Assembly: GCA_016713645.1 (NCBI GenBank)
Contig: JADJOU010000022.1
Location: 1-59,298, forward strand
Length of the DNA: 59,298 nucleotides
Source of the DNA: Bacteroidota bacterium
Lineage (GTDB): Bacteria > Bacteroidota > Bacteroidia > Chitinophagales > JADJOU01
Direction: 5' to 3'
Shown piece by piece: positions 40,377 to 48,468 of the stretch. A program made the position numbers and the translations under genes. The notes beneath the pieces are model-generated. The model was given only the letters and a program-made list of their open reading frames with translations, was not told the DNA's origin and did no database searches. Positions within the stretch are counted from its first letter, which is position 1. Every line of letters begins with the position of its first letter.

Positions 40377-41204
40377 ATGAATTACATTTCCTCGAAAAAA
40401 ATTACTACCCTCTTTTTGTTTTTCAGCACTATTTTTTCTTTACTCATCCCTTTAAATTCATTTGGGTATAATTACTCCCTTTCAAAAATTCTAATGTATA
40501 GCAATATTGGGGTTTTGGTGGACAAACAACTCAATACATTTGCCTTTAATGCCAAGGGATTTAAGAAGCTGAGCAAGGATGGAACGCTCTTGCATAATTA
40601 TGTTTCCAATGAGACGGGCGATATTTTGTCTATGGATGTTGACCCTCTCTAGGACAAGCCTCATATTCTATTCGATGTGGGAACAATTGTGATTTGGAAT
40701 AATACCTATGCAGAGATTGGCCGATTTAGTGTCCTCAATTTAGAAATTACTGAAGCTATTCATGTCACTTTCTCCAGCGATGGTGGATTTTGGGTTCATG
40801 ATGGCGTGGAAGATATTCTCAAGCGCTTTGACATCACGGGGAAAGTAAAATTTAGGGTAAGGGAGATTTGAATCTGCCTCGGGTCAAGATCTGACCCTAC
40901 GCATATTCAGGAGTCCGTAGGCAAAGTCTATGTCACAGACCCCAATTTGGGCATATTCGTCTTTGACAGTTATGGAAATTTAGTCAAAGAGCATGGATTC
41001 CCAAGTATCTATCGCTTTCAGGTCAATAATGATGTATTGGTCTATGCCTCTGAGGCCAAGGTCTATTCGATGAATTTGACGACGTATAAAAAAATTGAAA
41101 TCACGGGTTTCATCACAGATTTATTGCCAACACAGGCTTGCTTTGCGGGCTCAAACTTGGTGCTAGCGGACGAGCGCAAGATTGTCTTCTTTAAAAATGA
41201 ATAG
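40377..41204 (+). pseudogene. Secreted beta-propeller-like protein, conserved in Bacteroidota (in-frame stop and shift)
   Basis: After an N-terminal hydrophobic stretch (TTLFLFFSTIFSLLIPLNSF), the sequence has blade-like repeats: FAFNAKGFKKLSKDG, IVIWNNTYAEIGRFSV, GFWVHDGVEDILKRFD, VYVTDPNLGIFVFDSYGNLV and VYSMNLTTYKKIEI. A TAG at 40650-40652 interrupts the frame without shifting it (DVDPL-stop-DKPHILF; CAG would fit). A shift occurs near 40865. A hairpin terminator follows. I know similar uncharacterised proteins in Bacteroidota but no function. Confidence 0.68.
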
Positions 41205-41224
41205 ATAAACTACGCATAGACAAT

Positions 41225-41254
41225 AAAAGCCGCGATTCCTCGTGGCTTTTTTTT
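41225..41254 (+). terminator. Intrinsic terminator
   Basis: AAAAGCCGCGA and TCGTGGCTTTT form an 11-base stem with one wobble and a TTCC loop, followed by a T run. It lies 20 bases after the stop at 41204. Confidence 0.87.
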
Positions 41255-41298
41255 ATTTTTGCACTCCCTAAGCAAATACAGGGGAAGATTCAACCATT

Positions 41299-42355
41299 AT
41301 GTTAGACCGATTAGAAAGCTTTATACATCCGTTTTGAGGAAGTGGGGAAAAACCTCACAGACCCGTCTATTACGAATGATATGGCTAAATTTACTGCTCT
41401 TTCCAAAGAGTATAAGAGCTTAGAAGATATTGCTGCGAAGTATATAGAATTGCGCGATTTGATTTCCAATATCGCCAATAATAAAGAATTGGTAAAAACA
41501 GAGAAGGACCAGGAGCTCAAGGAAATGGCCTTGGAAGAATTGGCTGAACAGGAGCCTTACAAGGAAAAATTAGAGGAAGAGATTCGATTTATGCTCATTC
41601 CAAAGGACCCAGAAGACGAGAAGAATGCCATGGTGGAGATCTGCGCGGGAACGGGTGGCGACGAAGTTTGTATTTTCGCAGAGGATGTTGCGCATGTATA
41701 TTCGATATGCAGAAGGCAGAGGATGGAAAGTGGAAGTCGTTGATGAGACTTATGGAAGTGTGGCGGGTATCGCGAGGTTATACTAGAATCCAAAGGAGAA
41801 CAAGTTTATGGCGATATGAAATTTGAATCGGGTGTGCATCGAGTTCAGCGCATACCGAAAACCGAATCTCAAGGTCGTGTGCATACATCGGCAGCAACAG
41901 TTGCAGTCCTACCAGAAGTAGATGATGTAGCAGAAGTGGTGATCAATCCCGCAGATATCGAGATGATTACATCGCGATCTGGCGGAGCGGGCGGACAGAA
42001 CGTCAATAAAGTGGAAACCAGTGCAATTGACTAACACAAGCCTTCGGGATTGCGGTGGTTTGTCAGGTAGAGCGTTCACAACATGGAAATAGAGCGCGCG
42101 CCATGCAGATGTTGGCGACGAAATTATACGATTTAGAATATCAAAAACACCACGGCGATATCGCATCCAAGCGAAAGAGTTTGGTGAGCACGGGCGATCG
42201 CTCGGCGAAAATTCTGACCTTATAACTGGCCTCAGCGCCGCATCACCGATCATAGAATCAATATGACGGTTTACAATCTCGATACCTTTGTGAATGGCGA
42301 TATCCAAGCCATGATCGATGCATTGAAATTTGCAGAGAATACGGAGAACGAATGA
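41299..42355 (+). pseudogene. prfA: Peptide chain release factor 1 (several frameshifts)
   Basis: RF1 recognises UAA and UAG and releases the finished peptide. It starts MLDRLES at 41299, and slips into FEEVGKNLTDPSITND. The codon-recognition domain includes CAGTGGDEVCIFAEDV. A shift near 41710 leads to RYAEGRGWKVEVVDETYG. Then come GVHRVQRIPKTESQGRVHTS and the catalytic GGQ motif in RSGGAGGQNVNKVET. After this, damage near 42025 (missing and extra bases) gives SAID-stop in place of THKPSGIAVVCQVERSQ-like sequence. It ends MIDALKFAENTENE. The essential nature of the gene argues for sequencing error. Confidence 0.92.
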
Positions 42356-42610
42356 GAGTGCAGGAGCAAAAGTGGTGTCTGGAGTCTGGGGTTTGGAGTT
42401 TGGGGTTTGAGTTTGAGTTTGGGGCTGACGCGAGAGGGCATGAGGGTGGGTTGTTCAGTTGTTGGGTGTTGGGTTAGAATAAATATTCCTATACAAAATC
42501 CCTTAATTCCACCAAATCCAATCGTCCACTACACTTTGTACCGTGTCCCAACTTTAGTTGTGGAGGGATTAAAAATAATTCGTCAATCGTATATCGTAAT
42601 TCATTTATCT
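42356..42610. repeat. Modular intergenic repeat array (locus 6)
   Basis: GTGGTGTCTGGAGTCTGG and TTTGGGGTTTGAGTTTGAG words precede GGGGCTGACGCGAGAG. Then GTTGTTCAGTTGTTGGGTG, a TACACTTTGTACCGTGTCCC word, and TCGTCAATCGTATATCGTAA follow. Overall this is an inverted relative of locus 26020-26185. Confidence 0.7.
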
Positions 42611-43962
42611 TTATTTCGACAAGAAATCCCTATACCAGTATCCTGAATTTTTGATGGTTCGTTTTTGTGTATAAAAATCGATATACACCAATCCATATCG
42701 CTGTCTATAGCCCTCGGTCCATTCAAAATTATCAGTCAACGACCAGACAAATAGCCATGAATATTTAATCCCTCATTTTTGCTTTTAGCACTTGCTCAAG
42801 ATATGATTGAATAAAACGCTTTCTATCGCGGTCATTCACTTCACCATCAATGATTTCATCTGGAAAAGATGCGCCATTTTCAGTGATGATCAATTTGGGG
42901 ATTCCTTCGTATTGAGCAATTTTTAATCATTTCATAGATAGATTCTGGATAGACCTCCCAATCCATGAGGGTATGATAGACTTTGCGCTTATCGGCGGGA
43001 ACAAATTTCGCAAAGAGATAAGGTATATAGAAACTCGCTTTGACTACTTCTCTCGTATAATTTTGAATTCCGACCAAAGTCAAAATTTGCCTTTCAATAG
43101 ATCCTCATCACCTGGTTGAAAATATTTTTTATATCGCTTAAAATGGCAACGAATCGATTGGATAACCCATCCCCAACGCAGGTTCTATAAAAAGCCCGAT
43201 TCAAGAGCGCGTCAATTCTATTTGCAGCTCTTCTATCGCGGTCAGAATTTGAATAAGGCGTAATATAAGAACAGGAAAATGTCGTTCCCACGATTGCATC
43301 TGGTTGTATAGATTTAATTGTTCTGAGGCCAATAGATTGGCATAATGCGACATGATGCATGGCAGATAAAAATTGACTTTCCTTTCTTTCCAGGGCGTGA
43401 ATACTAGAAATTCCCAGCGCCAGCGATGGCCATGGGCTCATTGATGACCATCCAATATTTCACTTTCCCTTTAAATTCCCGGACACATAGTTCTCCATAT
43501 TCAACAAACCAATTGATTATTGCTCGATTGGTCCAACCCCCTTACCTCAACTCCAACGGCAAATCCCAGTGATAGAGCGTCACCCATGGCTCGATCCCAT
43601 TTGCGATACAAGCATCGATTACTTTGTGGTAATAATTCAATCCTCGCGATTGATGACGCCAGTTCCATTTGGAATGATTCTACTATGCAAATGAGAGTCG
43701 AAAATTGGGAATATTCAACGCTTTGATGATAGAAATATCTTCTTCATAGTTTGAATAGAAATCTGCGGCGACACTTGGTGTATCCCTGTTTAGAATTTTT
43801 TTCTTTTGAAGCGAATTCATCCAGATGGAGAACCTTTCCCTCTATATTATAAGCACCTTCTGTTTGCAAAGCAGAAGCAGAAATGCCCCAATAAAACTCG
43901 CTTCCAAAATCACTGCACTTTATCTTACTTTGATCACTTGCACTTACAATTTCCTTATACAT
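42611..43962 (-). pseudogene. Glycoside hydrolase family 1 beta-glucosidase-like (many frameshifts and stops)
   Basis: The start at 43962 leads to FGSEFYWGISASALQTEGAY, the typical GH1 opening. The acid/base motif is VINEPMAIAGAG and the nucleophile motif is LIITENGASF, both readable. Other landmarks are LNYYHKVIDACIANGIEPW, GHH-type substrate sequence near HHVALCQ, DFVGIQNYTREVV and the ending GYRQRYGLVYIDF. The reading frame is lost at least eight times. GH1 enzymes cleave beta-glycosides; no signal peptide is seen, so it would be cytoplasmic. It begins 2 bases after the glycosyltransferase and belongs to the same operon. Confidence 0.85.
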
Positions 43963-43964
43963 AT

Positions 43965-44988
43965 TTATTGAAATAAAGGATAGTTATTCGATTCAAAATC
44001 CGTATCCATTAACGCTTTTCCACCATGATTCTCCACAATGGTATCGACAATTTTCTCCGTGATATCCGGATAATCTACTTCTACATATTCGTCTTCTTAG
44101 CCAATCAGAAATTTTAAAAGCAAAATCTGGATGCAATTTTTTGAGCACTTGAACGCCCATACTCTCTAGCATCGCGGCGTTGCAATGCTGTTCAAATTGA
44201 TTCTTCATCGGAATGACCAATAATTTTTCTTGAGAAAAAGAGCTTCACTCGTGGTGCCGAATCCCGCATTGCACAAGACTCCTTCAGAAGAAGCCATGCT
44301 CAACAAGAAAGGCTCAGTCTGAATCGGGAAAAAGACCACATTGTCCTCCTTGTACTTTTTTTTGCACTTCTTAGAGAATACATGCCATTTGACACTTTTA
44401 AACAATTTCAATGTTTTATAGATTCTCTCACCGTCATATGAAGGCAAGTAGACCGTATAATGCCCTTTTTAGTGAAGGACGATTTCTCTCACTTCCCTTC
44501 TAATAATGGGTGTAAAAACATTATGGTCCAGGCCTTAAAATGAAAACCGTAATTATAGGTCGTGGGGCATAATTTTGAATGACTAGTTTGCCAATCAAAT
44601 CTGTTTTCTTTTTGGTCTGGGGCAAGTGGATGAAGTATCGCGACTTGATTGCTCAGACCAATACAGGTTTTTGCCTTGATGGCAGCCAGCAAGAGATGGG
44701 TTCAAAATCACTGATAATCAAATCATACTTTTTACGTCGAGGATTTATCGCTTTAAAAGTTTAAGTGAACTCGGATCCCAATAGGAATTCCATAGATTCA
44801 ATCCCTCCTTTCCAAAAACAAATGAAAGACCTTTAAACCTATATTTGACTTAAAAGGCAAATCGATTTCAGCTTGTTCGCCACTGATGAGGTATATTCAC
44901 GTCCCCTTTCAATTGAAGATAGGGAATAATTCAATGGCTCTGGTAATATGTCCATTCCCGTTCCTTGAACTGCGTATAGAATTTTCAT
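43965..44988 (-). pseudogene. Glycosyltransferase, MurG/UGT-like fold (PF13528 type) (frameshifts)
   Basis: ATG at 44988 starts MKILYAVQGTGNGHITRA (after one inserted base), the characteristic N-terminus of this family. The C-terminal domain has GERIYKTLKLFKSVKWHVF, MASSEGVLCNAGFGTTSEAL and VIPMKNQFEQHCNAAML, the usual donor-binding sequences. It ends DTDFESNNYPLFQ at 43965. Substrate unknown. It starts directly after the stop of the phosphoesterase gene (TAA-ATG), and the GH1 gene follows after 2 bases. Several indels break it. Confidence 0.8.
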
Positions 44989-45867
44989 TTAACTAAATTT
45001 AATTTCTTTGGCATTGGATAAAACAGTAAATTCCTCGAGCATTTGATTGAAAATGTCTGTATTGCTCATCATGACTAAATCGTCCTCTGACTCAGTTTCA
45101 AAATCTTTAAAATCATTTTCATCGTAGGTGAACAATTTCCAATTCCTGATTTATATTCAAGAGCAGTTAAGTTCCACCCAATTCCAGAATTTAGATACTT
45201 GACACTGCCATGTTCGTTGGTGATTGTTTTCATTTCTGGATGGTGAATATGCCGCACAAGACATAATCATAGCCATTTGAGATGGCTATATCTCGCAGCT
45301 GTTTGTTCGAAGTTGTTGATAAATTTCACTGCAGACTTTACGCTGTTTTTAATATTTTTGAAAGGGAAATTTTTCCGTTCCCCAATTTATCAGAGATAGA
45401 ATTGCAAAAAGCTTTGAATAAAATCAACAAGTCATAACCCGTCGATCCCATTTGTGTCAGCCATTTTGAATGCTGCATGGTGATATCGAAAACATCCCGT
45501 GAAAAATCCAAGTCTTCCCATCTAAATTCAATATTATTTTATTGTCAATAACCAGCGAGCCCATTTTAAATCACAGCAAATTTGCGGAGCATTTCGTCGT
45601 GGTTGCCTGTGATATAATAGACTTTAACGCCCTTTTTCACCCATTTGATGGAGTTTGTGCATGATTCTCATATGGGATTTCGGCCAATATCGCTTGCTAA
45701 ACTGCCACATGTCACTGATATCGCCATTTAAAACCACCATTTTGGGTTTTACACTGCGCAAATAATTTAATAATTCAACACTATGACAACCATAAGTTCC
45801 AAGATGGATATCTGAAATCACCAAGAGATCGATTTCTCTTTTTCTCGTATTTTATTTTCTCTTTCAT
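44989..45867 (-). pseudogene. LpxH-like metallophosphoesterase (frameshifts)
   Basis: The start is set at 45867. The sequence LLVISDIHLGTYGCHSVELL carries the first metal motif, VVLNGDISDMWQFSKRYWP the second, VYYITGNHDEML the third, and (after a one-base slip) GHIHHPEM the last. WIFHGDVFDITMQHSKW lies between. It belongs to the UDP-2,3-diacylglucosamine diphosphatase-like group but is distinct from the lpxH gene at 39513, and the paired glycosyltransferase suggests another substrate. It is the first gene of a three-gene operon. Confidence 0.82.
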
Positions 45868-46244
45868 AACAATTGAGATTGGAAGATTGAAAATGGGTAA
45901 GAATTAAGTAAAGTGGAAGTGACTTGCCGCAGGGTGAAGAGCATTAAAACGAGACAGTCGCTTTGATCTCAATTCATGAATTGAAAAGCAGAATTTCTTT
46001 TTTAAATTGTTTGATATTTAATAATGTGTATAATTTTATGCAAAATTAGCCTAGTTTAAAAGGCTATTATTAACGGAATATGAAGTTTTGTCAAGAAATA
46101 TGTCAATAAATTACAAAATGAAATCATTGAATTAAGTAGCTAGAATTAAAGATTTTGCCTAATTCGACAACTAGACCTCTAAAACGATAAGAATTACTTA
46201 ACTGAGAATTTCCTGTTATTTTGCTTAAAAAATATGCCACCGAT
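45868..46244. other. AT-rich intergenic region, nothing recognised
   Basis: About 377 bases between divergent genes. I see no tRNA, hairpin, repeat word or -7 box strong enough to call. The left half should contain the promoter of the minus-strand operon and the right half that of the lipoprotein gene. Confidence 0.4.
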
Positions 46245-46743
46245 ATGAAATCACAATTTAAATTAATGGCCATTATAATCTGCATGATTTCATTATCACT
46301 CTCGAATAGTTGTTCAAAGAGTAGTTCATGAGATAGAAATACAACCACAACATTAGCGGATCAGGGACCATGCTATACGGGAAAGGGCGTCAACTATACT
46401 TCTACGAAATTGCCAGATGGCAATACGCTACGGAATTATTGAAACCTGAATTATCGACATAACTGGTTTAAATTTCAATATTGAATTAAGTACAAGGTCT
46501 TTTAATAGTCCAGGAAAATTTACACAAGAGTTTACAACAGGTGTAAACTATTTTGACGACTACGCATATCCCACTTTCACGAATTCCGTAGTTGTAAATA
46601 AACCAGGATCTTTTATTTTCACCAAGTTTGATAGAACGAATCGAAAAGCATCTGGAACATTTGACTTCAATTATGTCATCAATACGAATCAGGGCAATGT
46701 TGCCCGCAATCAAGCGGGGGAGTTTACAGATGTTGCTTTTTAA
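46245..46743 (+). pseudogene. Small lipoprotein of unknown function (frameshifts)
   Basis: No long intact frame marks this gene, but the pieces fit. ATG at 46245 gives MKSQFKLMAIIICMISLS and SNSCSKSS, a lipobox. Another frame gives CYTGKGVNYTSTKLPDGNTL, and a third gives a well-formed C-terminal half: GLNFNIELSTRSFNSPGKF, FDDYAYPTFTNSVVV, IFTKFDRTNRKASGTF and NQAGEFTDVAF, stop at 46741-46743. The GTFDFNY-type ending is like DUF6252-type lipoproteins of Bacteroidota. It converges with the TetR gene. Confidence 0.65.
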
Positions 46744-46767
46744 TGTATTTGATTTGCCAATAAAAAC

Positions 46768-47388
46768 TCAAATAGGCTCCCAATTTTCAAAGAAATCGTC
46801 AAATTCCCTCTTCCCTTTTGGTTTCAGATAGGGCGCTAAAATTCGTCCTATCATGAATATATAATGATAGACTTGTCTATCTTCACTTAAATGTTTTAAT
46901 GAAATAGCTGATTCAGATATCCAAAATCTGACAATGAGTGCAATATTTGAAACTAAAATTCAATATCTATTTCATCCAAGCTCTGTTAAACTTTTAAACT
47001 GGATGAGCAAATGAATATTTTCACGCAAAACAATTCCTATCACCCGTCGTTTTTTATAGCGAGCAGCTATCTTCTTATTCTGTTCCAGTAAATGAACAAA
47101 ACTTAGCAACAAACACCTGTATTGAATATGATTTTTGAATACTTGCTTAAACATCATAAGAAATTGCGCTAATGTCAAGTCATCTTGAACCTTGACATAC
47201 TTACTATTGAGCTTATTGAGGTCCATAGACAACCGATTTACTAGATCGTCTTTAGTGGGAAAATAATAGGTGATATTACTTACTCGCATGTCCAATATTG
47301 CTGCCAACTCTCTCATTCCAACATATTCTATCCCTTTCAGATTAAACATTTCTAGGGCTTTCGCGATAATTCTTTCTTCTGTTTTCAT
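46768..47388 (-). CDS. TetR-family transcriptional repressor (C-terminal frameshift)
   Basis: The start is set at 47388 (MKTEERIIAKALEMF); an upstream TTG at 47403 would lie inside the palindrome. Residues 5-50 form the helix-turn-helix (GMRELAAILDMRVSNITYYFPTK split over its turn). The frame ends early at 46972, but another frame continues SLKHLSEDRQVYHYIFMIG and LKPKGKREFDDFFENWEPI to a stop at 46768, giving ~206 residues, a normal TetR length. It is divergent from the cupin gene across a perfect palindrome, the likely operator for both. Its ligand is unknown. Confidence 0.82.
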
Positions 47389-47394
47389 ATTTTT

Positions 47395-47411
47395 TTTGGA
47401 CAATGTCCAAA
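47395..47411. promoter_or_regulatory. Perfect 17-bp palindrome, likely TetR operator
   Basis: TTTGGACA-A-TGTCCAAA is a perfect inverted repeat. It lies 6 bases before the tetR ATG and 35 bases before the cupin ATG, a classic place for an autoregulated divergent operator. Confidence 0.72.
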
Positions 47412-47446
47412 TTTATGTATTTTTACAGAAACAAAATACAAATTTT

Positions 47447-47998
47447 ATGCAAATCAAATATCCACATACCATTGAAAACTGTATAGGGGAAAAAATTGTT
47501 TTTAAAACAGTTGAGCAATTCCAAGGGGGAGAAAAAGTGATACTCGAAGGATTTTGCAAACCGCATGCTGGGCCGGCGATGCATACGCATCTCAAGCAAG
47601 AAGAATCACTCACAGTACTTTCGGGCACAATGGGTTATCAAATTTTAGGGCAAGAGGTAAAATATGCGCAAGTTGGCGACACGGTCTTGTTCAAACGAGG
47701 TATGCCTCACAAATTTTGGGCAGAGGGAGATGTGTCTTTACATTGCAGTGGCTGGATACATCCCGCTAATTCCATTGTTTACTTTTTATCTGCTGTATAT
47801 GCAGCACAGAATAAATCCGGAAAAGGCGAGCCAGAGCCATTTGATAGCGCGTATTTGCTCACTCGATATTCGTCAGAATATGATATGCCAGAAATACCTT
47901 CATTTGTTAAAAAAATTATATTCCCAATTACCCTATTTATTGGCAGAATATTGGGGAAGTACGAACATTTCAAAAGTGCTCCTGCTCCCTTGCTTTGA
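47447..47998 (+). CDS. Cupin-domain protein
   Basis: The start at 47447 (MQIKYPHTIENCIGEKIVF) is preferred; the open frame extends upstream into the divergent gene. The cupin barrel has GPAMHTHLKQEESLTVLSG with metal-binding His, His and Glu, then QVGDTVLFKRGMPHKFWA with the last His. About 70 further residues include a hydrophobic stretch (SIVYFLSAVYAA; IIFPITLFIGRIL). The function is unknown. Its position opposite tetR suggests it is the repressor's target. Confidence 0.82.
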   Translation: MQIKYPHTIENCIGEKIVFKTVEQFQGGEKVILEGFCKPHAGPAMHTHLKQEESLTVLSGTMGYQILGQEVKYAQVGDTVLFKRGMPHKFWAEGDVSLHCSGWIHPANSIVYFLSAVYAAQNKSGKGEPEPFDSAYLLTRYSSEYDMPEIPSFVKKIIFPITLFIGRILGKYEHFKSAPAPLL

Positions 47999-48042
47999 AG
48001 ATTTATACGAGAAAACGAAAACCTGTTTTAGCACAAAACATA

Positions 48043-48050
48043 TAGATTTG
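48043..48050 (+). promoter_or_regulatory. -7 promoter box (TAGATTTG)
   Basis: TAGATTTG matches TAnnTTTG and lies 59 bases before the ATG at 48110. Confidence 0.4.
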
Positions 48051-48109
48051 TCTTTTTATACTTACAAAACTAGTCGGCGAAAGACTTTTTACACAAAAAA
48101 ACAGATGCA

Positions 48110-48367
48110 ATGAATACAACAGATTGGATAGGCTTTATAGGTGTGACGCTCTTGCTCTTCGCCTTCTTGCTCAATTACTGCAAATCCTCAGCCAGAGAGA
48201 GCTATTTATATCTCCTCCTCAATTTCATTGGGGCTGGGCTGGCATGCATCGCATCAATTCTGTTGGAGTATTGGCCTTTTATTATTCTAGAAGGCTGCTG
48301 GGCTTCAGTCTCAGCATTTGGGCTGGTGCGCAATTTTATCAAAAAAAGCACCTCAAGCACTCAATAA
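48110..48367 (+). CDS. Small membrane protein, CBU_0592-like
   Basis: The 85-residue protein has three hydrophobic segments (WIGFIGVTLLLFAFLLNY; LYLLLNFIGAGLACIAS; ILLEYWPFIILEGCWASVS) and matches the short CBU_0592-type family of uncharacterised inner-membrane proteins. No catalytic motif is seen. It starts 111 bases after the cupin gene and could share its transcript, although a promoter box lies between. Confidence 0.75.
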   Translation: MNTTDWIGFIGVTLLLFAFLLNYCKSSARESYLYLLLNFIGAGLACIASILLEYWPFIILEGCWASVSAFGLVRNFIKKSTSSTQ

Positions 48368-48468
48368 TTCGCCTATCATTCTGCAATTTCCTTTCCGTTT
48401 TGAAAATTAATTCGCTGAATTTATAATATTTATATATTTTTATATGACACAACGAACTTAAAATAAAC

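Noticed and set aside
27397..40652. Stop codon recoding (UGA or UAG read as an amino acid)
   Set aside because: Different stop codons are involved, both occur in a stretch full of indels, and other intact genes end with TGA and TAG.
45868..46244. A tRNA or small RNA in the gap
   Set aside because: No cloverleaf, terminator hairpin or promoter-hairpin pair could be found by eye.
26192..47388. True pseudogenisation, as in a host-restricted symbiont
   Set aside because: Genes required for growth are hit as often as others, homopolymer indels dominate, and motif residues remain conserved.
47664..48113. 149-codon frame on the plus strand
   Set aside because: It overlaps the cupin gene in another frame; the cupin frame has the metal-binding motifs, this one has none.
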